9,246 nucleotides of DNA from Pseudomonadota bacterium (GCA_021817875.1 JAKAFQ010000134.1:1-9246); one strand, 5' to 3'. Shown: positions 1-6,408, counted from the first letter of the stretch. Numbers and translations: made by a program. The notes: a model not told the origin generated them from the sequence alone.

Positions 1-543
1 GGGATGCTCGAGCACGGCCTCGGAGAACGGACAGAAGATGACGCCTGCCTCGTGCAGCCGCTCCTTGAACGTGGTGGCGACCGAGACGCTGTCGAACACC
101 GCATCGACGGCCACGCCGGCGAGCCGCGCACGCTCATGCAGGGGTACACCGAGCTTCTCGTACGTCTCGAGCAGCTTCGGATCGACTTCGGAGAGGCTCT
201 TCGGTCCATCGGACTTCGCCTTCGGCGCCGAGTAGTAGGAAATCGCCTGGTAGTCGATCGGCGGGTACCGGGTATGCGACCAGTGCGGCTCGCGCATCGT
301 CAGCCAGTGCCGCAGCGCCTTCAGGCGCCATTCGGTCAGGAAGGCCGGTTCGCGCTTCTTGCGCGAGATCAGCCGCACCACGTCCTCATCGAGTCCCGGA
401 GGGACCGTATCGGCGTCTATTTCGGTGATGAAGCCGTGCCGATAGCCGCGGGATACCAGGGCTTCGAGCGGCGGCGGCGCGGGTCGGTCCTCGAGCGCGG
501 TGCTCGGGTCGCTGAGCGGGCTGACGGGGGTGCTTTCACTCAT
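1..543 (-). CDS. sufB: SufB, Fe-S cluster assembly scaffold subunit (N-terminal part, runs off the left edge)
   Basis: Only the first 181 residues are in the window; the family is usually about 480-495 aa, so roughly the last two thirds are missing. SufB is the cytoplasmic scaffold of the SufBCD complex, on which iron-sulfur clusters are assembled. Reading the minus strand gives recognisable SufB N-terminal blocks: GFITEIDADTVPPGLDEDVV (about 37-56), RLISRKKREP (57-66), EWRLKALRHWL (71-81), ISYYSAPK (101-108), and AGVAVDAVFDSVSVATTFKE (142-161) followed by AGVIFCPFSEAVLEHP at the edge. The first 26 or so residues are Ser/Pro-rich and precede the conserved part. ATG at 543 is the only ATG upstream of the conserved region in this frame, although its Shine-Dalgarno is poor (CACCCCTC). 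It lies 23 bp after the Rrf2-type regulator on the same strand, so the two are probably one SUF operon and translation may be partly coupled. The identification is firm; the exact start is less so. Confidence 0.95.
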   Translation of the reverse strand, partial: MSESTPVSPLSDPSTALEDRPAPPPLEALVSRGYRHGFITEIDADTVPPGLDEDVVRLISRKKREPAFLTEWRLKALRHWLTMREPHWSHTRYPPIDYQAISYYSAPKAKSDGPKSLSEVDPKLLETYEKLGVPLHERARLAGVAVDAVFDSVSVATTFKERLHEAGVIFCPFSEAVLEHP

Positions 544-566
544 GAGGGGTGAACCAATGGGCTGAG

Positions 567-1052
567 TCAGGCGTGCGGAAAGCGGATGGGAGCGTGCGAG
601 ACGGCCGTCTTCAGGTCGCGCTCGAGGGCCGGCAGGGGAACCGCGATCGGATCGATACCGGCCAGTTGCGCCAGGTTCACGTCGAACAGCGAGCGGCGGA
701 TCGCCAGATTCAGCCGCTGCCAGACGTGCCCGACATGGCAGGACGCTTCGATGTCGCACTGGCCCTGGGCCACCGAGCAGTCGGTGAGCGCGACGGGCCC
801 TTCGAGGGCATCGAGGATGGCCGCCGCGCTGATCTTGGCCGCGGGGCGCGAGAGCTGGTAGCCTCCGTGCAGGCCACGTGTCGAGACGACGAGCCCGGAG
901 CGCTGCAACTGCTTGAGCAGCTTGCTGACGGTCGGCGCCGCGATATGCGTCTTCTCCGCGAGCGCCGCCGCGGTTTGCACCCGCTCGGGCTGTATCGCGA
1001 GCACCGCCAGGAGTACCGTGGCGTAGTCGGTGAGCCGGCTGATGCGGACCAT
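567..1052 (-). CDS. Rrf2-family SUF system Fe-S assembly transcriptional regulator (IscR-like)
   Basis: This 161-aa protein is a winged-helix regulator of the Rrf2 family that most likely senses Fe-S status and controls the SUF operon it heads. The N-terminus MVRISRLTDYATVLLAVLA is the classic Rrf2 opening. Residues about 27-70 form the helix-turn-helix and wing (TAAALAEKTHIAAPTVSKLL, then RGLHGGYQLSRP). Three cysteines at 92, 99 and 105 sit where IscR carries its cluster ligands (92, 98, 104 in E. coli), here with spacing CX6CX5C, and His106 and His109 are nearby. The following WQRLNLAIRRSLFDVNLAQL is the usual dimerisation helix region. The ATG at 1052 has a purine-rich stretch (AAGGACAGG) about 5-13 nt upstream. 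Position directly before sufB fits the gammaproteobacterial 'SUF system regulator' branch better than true IscR, which normally precedes iscS. Cluster binding is inferred from the cysteines. Confidence 0.92.
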   Translation of the reverse strand: MVRISRLTDYATVLLAVLAIQPERVQTAAALAEKTHIAAPTVSKLLKQLQRSGLVVSTRGLHGGYQLSRPAAKISAAAILDALEGPVALTDCSVAQGQCDIEASCHVGHVWQRLNLAIRRSLFDVNLAQLAGIDPIAVPLPALERDLKTAVSHAPIRFPHA

Positions 1053-1086
1053 AAAGACCTGTCCTTGACCTGCAGCGAATCTGTGG

Positions 1087-1125
1087 AACTAGGACTAGTT
1101 TAGTACTAATTGGCTCCGGAACCAA
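1087..1125 (-). promoter_or_regulatory. Probable promoter with operator-like palindromes for the SUF regulator/sufB operon
   Basis: On the minus strand, TTGGTT (1125-1120) and TAAACT (1102-1097) are separated by exactly 17 bp, a good sigma-70 arrangement. Two inverted repeats overlap it. AACTAG-TC-CTAGTT (1100-1087) is a 14-bp palindrome with 6-bp arms that covers the -10 element and the expected start site. TTAGTACTAA (1109-1100) is a perfect 10-bp palindrome just upstream, overlapping the start of the -10. An AT-rich palindromic block like this stands out in GC-rich DNA. A protein bound here would block RNA polymerase, as expected for autoregulation by the adjacent Rrf2-type protein. The sequence motifs are seen directly; the regulator identity and repression are inference. 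Confidence 0.6.
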
Positions 1126-1145
1126 GCCCTAAGTACAAGGTCTCC

Positions 1146-1174
1146 TTAGCGGCGCCGCCGAGTTTAGGTATCCT
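1146..1174 (+). promoter_or_regulatory. Weak candidate promoter for the aldolase (and possibly mla genes)
   Basis: TTAGCG (1146-1151) and TATCCT (1169-1174) are separated by 17 bp, about 75 bp before the aldolase start. The matches to the sigma-70 consensus are only 3/6 and 4/6, so this is merely the best pair seen in the 199-bp divergent region. A different sigma factor or start site is quite possible. Confidence 0.25.
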
Positions 1175-1251
1175 TGCGCACCCTGATGCGAAGACCCAGG
1201 CGGCGCAGGCGCGAGTGCCGGCCGCCGATTCATTCTGTACGGAGTACCGCC

Positions 1252-2274
1252 ATGAACCGCACCGAGCTTGCCCGAACCGCCCAGGCCATGGTCACCCGGG
1301 GCAAGGGGATACTGGCTGCCGATGAAAGCAGCGGCACCATCCGCAAGCGTTTCGATGCCATCCAGCTCGAGTCCACGGAGGAGCACCGGCGACTCTACCG
1401 TGAACTGTTGTTCACCGCCCCCGGCGCCTCGGAGTTCATCAACGGCGTGATTCTCTATGACGAGACGCTCCGCCAGAAGACCGGTGAGGGCACGCCTTTT
1501 GGCGAGTATCTGGCCGGGCAGGGCATCATCCCCGGGATCAAGGTCGACGCAGGCGCCAAGCCGCTCGCCGGGTTCCCCGGCGAAACCATCACCGAGGGGC
1601 TCGACGGCCTGCGCGGACGGCTCACCGAGTACCGTCAGCTCGGCGCGCGATTCGCCAAGTGGCGCGCGGTCATCGACATCGCCGCCGGTGTCCCGACGGC
1701 ATTCGCGATCAAGGCCAACGCGCACGCGCTGGCGCGCTATGCGGCGCTGTGCCAGGAGAACGATATCGTGCCGATCGTGGAGCCGGAGGTGCTCATGGAC
1801 GGCGATCACTCCATCGAGCGGTGTGAGGAAGTCACCGACGCCGTCCTCAGCACCGTGTTCCGGCAGTTGCACGCGCACCGGGTGTATCTGGAAGGCATGG
1901 TGCTCAAGCCCAACATGGTGATCTCCGGCAAAAAGGCTGCCCGGCGCGCCGCGCCGGAGCAGGTCGCCGAGGCCACGGTGCGCTGTCTGAAGCGGCACGT
2001 GCCTCCGGCGGTCCCGGGCATCGCCTTCCTCTCCGGCGGCCAGTCGCCCGCGGAGGCCACGCTGCATCTGTCCCTGATCAACCGCCTGGGACCGCTCCCG
2101 TGGGCGCTGACGTTCAGCTACGGGCGGGCGCTGCAGGAGACCGCGCTCAAGGCGTGGGGCGGCCGCGCGAGCGGCTTTGCGGCCGGACAGCAGGAGTTCG
2201 CCCGCCGTGCCCGGCTCAACGGCCTGGCGAGCGCGGGCCGCTATACGGCGGACATGGAAACCCAGGCCGCCTGA
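1252..2274 (+). CDS. Class I (Schiff-base) fructose-bisphosphate aldolase
   Basis: The 340-aa cytoplasmic enzyme interconverts fructose 1,6-bisphosphate with dihydroxyacetone phosphate and glyceraldehyde 3-phosphate in glycolysis and gluconeogenesis. It belongs to the class I, eukaryote-like family, not the zinc class II type. Catalytic residues match rabbit aldolase A: Asp24 in GILAADESSGT (rabbit D33), Lys98 in GIKVDAG (K107), Lys136 in FAKWR (K146), Glu177 in IVPIVEPEV (E187) and the Schiff-base Lys219 in MVLKPNM (K229). FLSGGQSPAEAT (259-270) and WALTFSYGRALQ (284-295) are further family blocks. The frame stays open upstream to 1174, but that extension is Arg-rich and unlike the family. 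ATG 1252 has a GGAG Shine-Dalgarno (1241-1244) 7 nt upstream and begins the conserved N-terminus, so it was chosen. The C-terminus is short and lacks the terminal tyrosine of animal enzymes. mlaF follows after 24 bp with no hairpin terminator visible between them. Confidence 0.95.
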   Translation: MNRTELARTAQAMVTRGKGILAADESSGTIRKRFDAIQLESTEEHRRLYRELLFTAPGASEFINGVILYDETLRQKTGEGTPFGEYLAGQGIIPGIKVDAGAKPLAGFPGETITEGLDGLRGRLTEYRQLGARFAKWRAVIDIAAGVPTAFAIKANAHALARYAALCQENDIVPIVEPEVLMDGDHSIERCEEVTDAVLSTVFRQLHAHRVYLEGMVLKPNMVISGKKAARRAAPEQVAEATVRCLKRHVPPAVPGIAFLSGGQSPAEATLHLSLINRLGPLPWALTFSYGRALQETALKAWGGRASGFAAGQQEFARRARLNGLASAGRYTADMETQAA

Positions 2275-2298
2275 GACCGCAGGGCAGAAAGGATCCGC

Positions 2299-3138
2299 GT
2301 GGCCGAACCACAAGCTCCCTTACAGCCCGCTGTTGAAACCGACGCGGTCATAGACGTACGCGACGTGCACTATGCCGTCGACGGCCGGCCGATTTTCGCC
2401 GGACTGGACGTGCGTGTCCGCCGGGGTTTGATCACCGCCGTGATGGGCCCCAGCGGTACGGGCAAGACCACCCTGCTGCGGCTGATCACGGGTCAGATCT
2501 ACGCGGATCGAGGCCAGGTGGTGGTGTTCGGCCGTGAAGTGGCCGATATGGGGCGCGCCGAGATCTATGCCATGCGCAGGCGCATGGGCATGCTGTTTCA
2601 GAATGGGGCATTGCTGACGGATCTGAATGTCTTTGAGAACGTCGCTTTCCCCGTGCGGGAGCACACCAACCTGCCGGAGCAGCTGATCCGCACGCTCGTG
2701 CTCACGAAACTCGAGGCGGTGGGACTGCGCGGTGCGGCCGATCTGATGCCGGCGGAGCTCTCCGGCGGCATGGCTCGCCGCGTGGCGCTTGCCCGCGCGA
2801 TCGTCATGGATCCGGAAGTGCTGATCTATGATGAGCCCTTCGTCGGTCTGGATCCCATCTCCCTCGGCGTCATCCTGCGCCTGATCAAGCAGATGAACGA
2901 CGCGCTGGGCATCACCAGCGTCGTGGTGTCCCATGACGTGCACGAGATCGCCACCATTGCCGACTACAGCTATCTGCTCTCGGACGGCCGTGTGGTTGCG
3001 GCAGGCTCGCCGGCCGAGCTCGCCGCGAGCGATTCGGCGACGGTGCGCCAGTTCATGACCGGCGGCGCCGAAGGGCCGGTGCGCTTTCATTATCCGGCCG
3101 CCGACTACGCGGCCGAGCTGCTCGGAGGGCAGGCATGA
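2299..3138 (+). CDS. mlaF: MlaF, ATP-binding subunit of the phospholipid-transport ABC complex
   Basis: The 279-aa ATPase powers the inner-membrane MlaFEDB complex that moves phospholipids between the inner membrane and MlaC. ABC motifs are complete: Walker A GPSGTGKTT (50-58), Q-loop Gln101 in LFQNGAL, signature LSGGMARR (154-161), Walker B VLIYDEP (174-180) with the catalytic Glu179, D-loop GLDP (183-186) and switch His212 in VVSHD. The tail GPVRFHYPAADYAAELL (259-275) matches the C-terminal extension of E. coli MlaF that reaches the partner MlaF subunit and the MlaB site, which separates it from generic ABC ATPases. Translation starts at GTG 2299, with GAAAGGA (2287-2293) 5 nt upstream. 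It is the first mla gene and overlaps mlaE by 4 nt (ATGA), which suggests coupled translation. Confidence 0.95.
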   Translation: MAEPQAPLQPAVETDAVIDVRDVHYAVDGRPIFAGLDVRVRRGLITAVMGPSGTGKTTLLRLITGQIYADRGQVVVFGREVADMGRAEIYAMRRRMGMLFQNGALLTDLNVFENVAFPVREHTNLPEQLIRTLVLTKLEAVGLRGAADLMPAELSGGMARRVALARAIVMDPEVLIYDEPFVGLDPISLGVILRLIKQMNDALGITSVVVSHDVHEIATIADYSYLLSDGRVVAAGSPAELAASDSATVRQFMTGGAEGPVRFHYPAADYAAELLGGQA

Positions 3139-3896
3139 GCAACCGTTCCCGGGAAGGGGTGCTGGAGGGGGTGCGCAAGGCCGGCGTGACCGCGTTGTTC
3201 TTCGCGCGGCTGCTGGGCGCGTGCGTGCCGGCGCTCTCGAGACCGCGGCTCGTGATCGCGCAGATTTACAACGCCGGTGCCCGCTCGCTGATCATCATCA
3301 TGCTCTCGGGCCTGTTCACCGGCATGGTGCTCGGGCTGCAGGGCTACGACCTGCTGCATCGGTTCGGCTCGGAAGCCGCCCTCGGCACGGCGGTGGCGCT
3401 CTCGCTCCTGAAAGAGCTGGGTCCGGTGCTCACGGCCCTGCTGTTTGCCGGCCGGGCCGGCACCGCGCTCACCTCGGAGATCGGCCTGATGCGCGCCACG
3501 GATCAGCTCACCGCCATGGAGGTCATGGCGGTCGATCCGCTGCGCTACGTTGCCGCGCCGCGTTTCCTCGGCGGGCTCATCGCCATGCCGCTGCTCACGG
3601 CGATCTTCATCGTCATCGGGCTGTTCGGGGCGCAGCTGGTCGGCGTGCAGATGATGGGGGTCGATCGCGGGATCTTCTGGTCCCAGATGCAGAGCGCGAT
3701 TGCCCTGAAAGACGTGACCGAAGGACTCGTCAAGAGCCTGGTGTTCGGTGCGGTGCTGAGCCTGATCGCGGTCAACGAGGGCTATCACGCCGAGCCCACC
3801 GCCGAGGGCGTCGGCAGGGCCACCACGCGCACCGTGGTCGCCTCATCGGTGCTGACACTGTTGCTCGATTACGTGTTGACCGCCGCATTTCTCTAA
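3135..3896 (+). CDS. mlaE: MlaE, permease subunit of the phospholipid-transport ABC complex
   Basis: The 253-aa integral membrane protein is the permease of the MlaFEDB complex and forms the lipid-binding cavity under the MlaD ring. Hydrophobic segments lie at about 48-68, 82-112, 146-172, 199-214 and 234-252. The family hallmark is ELGPVLTALLFAGRAGTALT (94-113), continuing through EIGLMRATDQLTAMEVMAVDP (115-135), the coupling-helix region that contacts the ATPase. The C-terminal block GYHAEPTAEGVGRATTRTVV (216-235) is also typical. The length is close to E. coli MlaE (260 aa). ATG 3135 overlaps the mlaF stop in an ATGA junction, with GGAGG (3124-3128) upstream as a good ribosome-binding site. 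It is followed after 31 bp by mlaD, the largest gap within the mla cluster. Confidence 0.95.
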   Translation: MSNRSREGVLEGVRKAGVTALFFARLLGACVPALSRPRLVIAQIYNAGARSLIIIMLSGLFTGMVLGLQGYDLLHRFGSEAALGTAVALSLLKELGPVLTALLFAGRAGTALTSEIGLMRATDQLTAMEVMAVDPLRYVAAPRFLGGLIAMPLLTAIFIVIGLFGAQLVGVQMMGVDRGIFWSQMQSAIALKDVTEGLVKSLVFGAVLSLIAVNEGYHAEPTAEGVGRATTRTVVASSVLTLLLDYVLTAAFL

Positions 3897-3927
3897 GAGC
3901 TCATTCTGGTAAGAGGACAAGCCGCCC

Positions 3928-4440
3928 ATGCGCGCCAATCGCTCCCTCGAGATCGGAACAGGCCTGTTCGTGCTGCTGGGCCTGGCCGCACTCCTGTTTC
4001 TCACCACCCAGCTGCCCTCGAGCGGCTTCAAGTTCGGCTTCGACAAGGTGCCGGGCTACCAGGTGACCGCGGAATTCGACAACATCGGTCAGCTCAAGGT
4101 CGGCGCGCCGGTGAGGATGGCCGGAGTGCGGATCGGCGACGTCACCCGGGTCGGGTTCGACACCCAGACCGACCGCGCCGAGGTCTGGCTGCGCATCTAC
4201 CAGCGTTTCAACCAGATTCCCGAGGACAGCTTCGCCAGCATCGACACCGAGGGGCTGCTCGGCGGACAGTACATCAGCATCAGCCCGGGCGGCCTCGATA
4301 CCTATCTCAAGGCCGGCAGCCGCATCCAGGAAACCCAGTCGGCGCTCGTGCTCGAGAACCTGATCAACAAGTTCTTCGCCAATTATGCCAACAAGAGCAG
4401 CTCCGGCAGCCAGAGCGGCTCGAAGGAGCCCAAGAAATGA
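3928..4440 (+). CDS. mlaD: MlaD, membrane-anchored MCE-domain subunit
   Basis: The 170-aa protein anchors in the inner membrane and, in the known complex, forms a hexameric MCE ring that channels lipid between MlaE and MlaC. A single N-terminal membrane segment spans about residues 10-27 (GTGLFVLLGLAALLFLTT). The MCE/MlaD domain follows at about 44-121, with VTAEFDNIGQLKVGAPVRMA (46-65), GVRIGDVTRVGFD (66-78) and SFASIDTEGLLGGQYISISP (101-120). After a helix around 136-154 (ETQSALVLENLINKFFANY) the tail is Ser/Gly/Lys-rich and probably disordered. E. coli MlaD is 183 aa, so this is full length. AAGAGGA (3911-3917) lies 10 nt before ATG 3928. It ends in an ATGA overlap with mlaC. Confidence 0.94.
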   Translation: MRANRSLEIGTGLFVLLGLAALLFLTTQLPSSGFKFGFDKVPGYQVTAEFDNIGQLKVGAPVRMAGVRIGDVTRVGFDTQTDRAEVWLRIYQRFNQIPEDSFASIDTEGLLGGQYISISPGGLDTYLKAGSRIQETQSALVLENLINKFFANYANKSSSGSQSGSKEPKK

Positions 4441-5108
4441 GACCGACGATCGCAATCGCCGCCGTGGCGCTCGGTGCCGTTCTGACGCAGATCCCGGCGC
4501 CGGCCGCGGCCGCACAGCAGGCGGCAGCCCCGGCGGCGCCCGCCTGGCAACAGCCCTCGCAGGTCATCGAGACCACCATGCAGCAGTTGCTGAGCGCGCT
4601 CAACGGCCATCGGCAGGAGTACCGCAAGGACCCCGCCAAGGTCGCCCAGCTGGTCGACAAGTACCTGTTGCCGCATGTGGACACGCAGCTGGCGGCGCGG
4701 CTCGTGCTCGGCCGGTACTGGCGCACGGCGACCCCGGAGCAGCGCCAGCGTTTCGTCAACGCGTTCTATCATTCGATGATGGTCAACTACGGCAGCGCGC
4801 TCGTGGATTTCCGCAGCAACATGATGCAGGTCTTTCCGACCCACCTGTCTCGCGGCACCGACTTCGCCACGGTGCGCTCCCAGGTGACCCGCGAGAACGG
4901 CAGCCGGGTCTCCGTGGAATACCTCATGCACATGACGCCGAAGGGCTGGCAGGCGTTCGACGTGCATATCGATGGGATCAGCTACGTCAAGAGCTATCGC
5001 GATGACTTCGGCGCACAGATCCGGCAGCAGGGACTAGGTGCCGAGATCAAGCGTCTGCAGAGTGGTGCCAGACCGACCGCGCTGGCTCACGCTGGCGGCG
5101 CCTCGTGA
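4437..5108 (+). CDS. mlaC: MlaC, periplasmic phospholipid-binding shuttle protein
   Basis: The 223-aa protein belongs to the MlaC/Ttg2D family and carries phospholipid across the periplasm between MlaA in the outer membrane and MlaD in the inner membrane. A signal peptide is evident at about 1-26 (MRPTIAIAAVALGAVLTQIP, then APAAAA), with cleavage likely near AAA/QQ. An Ala/Pro-rich linker runs to about residue 36. The mature part shows family features: VDKYLLPHVDTQLAARLVLG (73-92), a WRTATPEQRQRFVNAFY block (95-111), and VSVEYLMHMTPKGWQAFDV (158-176) followed by IDGISYVKSYRDDFG (178-192). The length is close to E. coli MlaC (211 aa). ATG 4437 overlaps the mlaD stop, and AAGGAG (4423-4428) sits 8 nt upstream. 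No lipobox is present, so it should be soluble. Confidence 0.93.
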   Translation: MRPTIAIAAVALGAVLTQIPAPAAAAQQAAAPAAPAWQQPSQVIETTMQQLLSALNGHRQEYRKDPAKVAQLVDKYLLPHVDTQLAARLVLGRYWRTATPEQRQRFVNAFYHSMMVNYGSALVDFRSNMMQVFPTHLSRGTDFATVRSQVTRENGSRVSVEYLMHMTPKGWQAFDVHIDGISYVKSYRDDFGAQIRQQGLGAEIKRLQSGARPTALAHAGGAS

Positions 5109-5449
5109 TGCAGGGGGCATCCGCGCGCACCGTGGCCGCCGGCAAGGCATCGTTCGAGATTGCCGGGTCAGCGCCCGGCCGGCTGGTCGCGCGTGGTGCG
5201 CTCACTTTCGAGACGGCCCGGCGTGCCCGCGCGCTCGGCCGGATCGCGCTGCGCGATGCCGGTCCGAAGCTCGCGATGGATTGCGCGGCAATCTCGCAAT
5301 CCGACAGCGCGGGGCTTGCGGTGCTGCTCGATTGGCTGGCCGACGCCCGGCGTTCGGGTCGCTCGCTGCGCTACGAGCAGCTTCCCGCGGGACTGCTCGG
5401 CCTGGCGCGCATCAGCGCAGTGGATGAGTTGCTGCTGAAGGGCGTCTGA
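5108..5449 (+). CDS. mlaB: MlaB, STAS-domain regulatory subunit of the Mla ABC complex
   Basis: This 113-aa cytoplasmic STAS protein binds MlaF and is needed for assembly and activity of the E. coli complex. The STAS core is visible: ARGALTFETARRARALG (28-44), LAMDCAAISQSDSAGLAVLL (55-74) and LRYEQLPAGLLGLARISAVD (87-106). Ser67 in SDSAGL aligns with the conserved Thr52 of E. coli MlaB. ATG 5108 shares one base with the mlaC stop (TGATG), so it was preferred. A GTG at 5105 in the same frame would add one residue and cannot be excluded. There is no clear Shine-Dalgarno, so expression probably relies on translational coupling to mlaC. It is the last gene of the run and faces mlaA. Confidence 0.9.
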   Translation: MQGASARTVAAGKASFEIAGSAPGRLVARGALTFETARRARALGRIALRDAGPKLAMDCAAISQSDSAGLAVLLDWLADARRSGRSLRYEQLPAGLLGLARISAVDELLLKGV

Positions 5450-5458
5450 GCGCCCCGG

Positions 5459-6208
5459 TCAGTTGCCGCTCGACTGTTCGAGCTCCTGGAGCTCCTGCTC
5501 GGCGCCCTTGTGCTTCCTGCTGCCCTCGACCATGAACCTGCGCCTCGACAGGTACACGTCGCGTGCGAATGCGTAATGATCGAAAGCCTGTTGGTCGAGC
5601 TTCAGATCCGGCAGCATTTCGGTCGCCGTATTCACGGTCTCGACCCCCGCGGTCGAATAAGTCGCCGCCGTGTTGTTGACGTAATACAACGGCGAGGTGA
5701 ACACCGCGGGCACCAGGCCGATCGCATCGCGCAGATCCGAGGGCCCGAGGATGGGCAGCACCAGGTACGGTCCGGTGGGGATGCCCCACTTGCCGAAGGT
5801 CTGGCCGAAGTCCCGGTCGTCGCGCGCCAGGCCCATGCGCGTGGCCGGATCCATCAGCCCGCCGATGCCGAACGTGGTGTCGACCAGCAGTCTTGCCGTA
5901 TCGCGCCCGAAGGCCGACAGCTGACCCTGCAGCAGGTCGTTGACGATCACGGTCGGGTACTCCAGGTTATCGAAGAAGTTCGCGATTCCCCGGCGGATCG
6001 GGGCGGGAGTGATGCGCACGTACGTTTTGGCCACCGGTTCGGCGACATGCCTGTAGAACTGGTAGTCGAAGCTGAACGTCGCGCGGTTCATCCGCTGCCA
6101 GGGATCGGCCGGGTTGCGCTCGGCGCGCGGCACGGCAGCGCAGCCCATCAACGCGGCGCAGCCCAGGGTGAGCGCGGCGAGCGACAATCTGTTGCAAATG
6201 CGTGGCAT
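5459..6208 (-). CDS. mlaA: MlaA (VacJ family), outer-membrane lipoprotein of the Mla pathway
   Basis: The protein is 249 aa from ATG 6208. MlaA sits in the outer membrane and removes phospholipids from the outer leaflet, handing them to MlaC. The signal peptide ends in a lipobox LMGC with the lipidated Cys23. Family blocks are clear: DPWQRMNRATFSFD (35-48), NFFDNLEYPTVIVNDLLQG (77-95), RLLVDTTFGIGGLMDPATR (106-124), and DFGQTFGKWGIPTGPYLVLP (133-152) followed by GPSDLRDAIG (155-164). The C-terminal tail is charged and Glu/Gln-rich. The frame also opens at GTG 6223, but that start has no Shine-Dalgarno and would leave almost no leader after the nearby promoter, whereas ATG 6208 has GGA about 8 nt upstream. 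It is convergent with mlaB, with 9 bp between the stop codons, so it is transcribed apart from mlaFEDCB. Confidence 0.94.
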   Translation of the reverse strand: MPRICNRLSLAALTLGCAALMGCAAVPRAERNPADPWQRMNRATFSFDYQFYRHVAEPVAKTYVRITPAPIRRGIANFFDNLEYPTVIVNDLLQGQLSAFGRDTARLLVDTTFGIGGLMDPATRMGLARDDRDFGQTFGKWGIPTGPYLVLPILGPSDLRDAIGLVPAVFTSPLYYVNNTAATYSTAGVETVNTATEMLPDLKLDQQAFDHYAFARDVYLSRRRFMVEGSRKHKGAEQELQELEQSSGN

Positions 6209-6237
6209 GGCCGGTCCGTGCACGAAAAAGGTTGCGT

Positions 6238-6246
6238 ATTGTAGCA
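6238..6246 (-). promoter_or_regulatory. Extended -10 promoter for mlaA
   Basis: On the minus strand TGC-TACAAT (6246-6238) fits an extended -10 element (TGn followed by a hexamer one base off TATAAT). No good -35 is visible, which extended -10 promoters can tolerate. Transcription would start near 6231, giving a leader of about 23 nt to ATG 6208. This supports that start over GTG 6223. Confidence 0.5.
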
Positions 6247-6332
6247 GCGCAGGCCGGGGGCTTAGGAAGCCCGCAGGTCGCCGGATGCGGTTGCGGCGCC
6301 GGTCATCGTCCGCAGGGGCTTCCAGGGGGAAA

Positions 6333-6377
6333 GCCGCCGCGCGGCGGCAGGGACCGCAGGCAGCCGGTGTGCCTGCG
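6333..6377 (-). terminator. Tandem hairpins downstream of bepA, possible transcription terminator
   Basis: Starting 32 nt after the bepA stop, the minus strand can fold a perfect 8-bp stem CGCAGGCA/TGCCTGCG around a 7-nt loop (6377-6355). A 16-bp palindrome follows, GCCGCCGC/GCGGCGGC (6348-6333), with TTT after it. Stems are strong but the T-tract is only three long, so it could be a weak terminator or an mRNA 3'-end protecting structure. The hairpins also lie upstream of mlaA on the same strand and would insulate it from bepA transcription. The rest of the 6247-6408 gap shows only GC-rich sequence with no gene. Confidence 0.4.
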
Positions 6378-6408
6378 CCGAGGCCGCGCGCCCGGCCCCG
6401 GCCCGGGA

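Noticed and set aside
4..1103. Plus-strand open frames over sufB and the regulator (4-552 and 549-1103)
   Set aside because: Both are opposite recognised minus-strand genes, and their translations show no family features.
1174..1251. N-terminal extension of the aldolase from an upstream start at 1174
   Set aside because: The added 26 residues are Arg-rich and unlike the family, and ATG 1252 has a well-placed GGAG Shine-Dalgarno.
1129..2313. Long minus-strand open frame antisense to the aldolase
   Set aside because: It is a codon-bias shadow of the aldolase, whose catalytic motifs are intact on the plus strand.
3105..3788. Minus-strand open frame rich in His/Arg/Glu opposite mlaE
   Set aside because: Its composition is that of an antisense reading of a hydrophobic membrane protein, and mlaE is unmistakable.
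5440..5455. Short hairpin GGGCG-TCTGAG-CGCCC over the mlaB stop as a bidirectional terminator
   Set aside because: The stem is only 5 bp, it overlaps the stop codon and there is no T-tract on either side; such stems are common by chance in GC-rich DNA.
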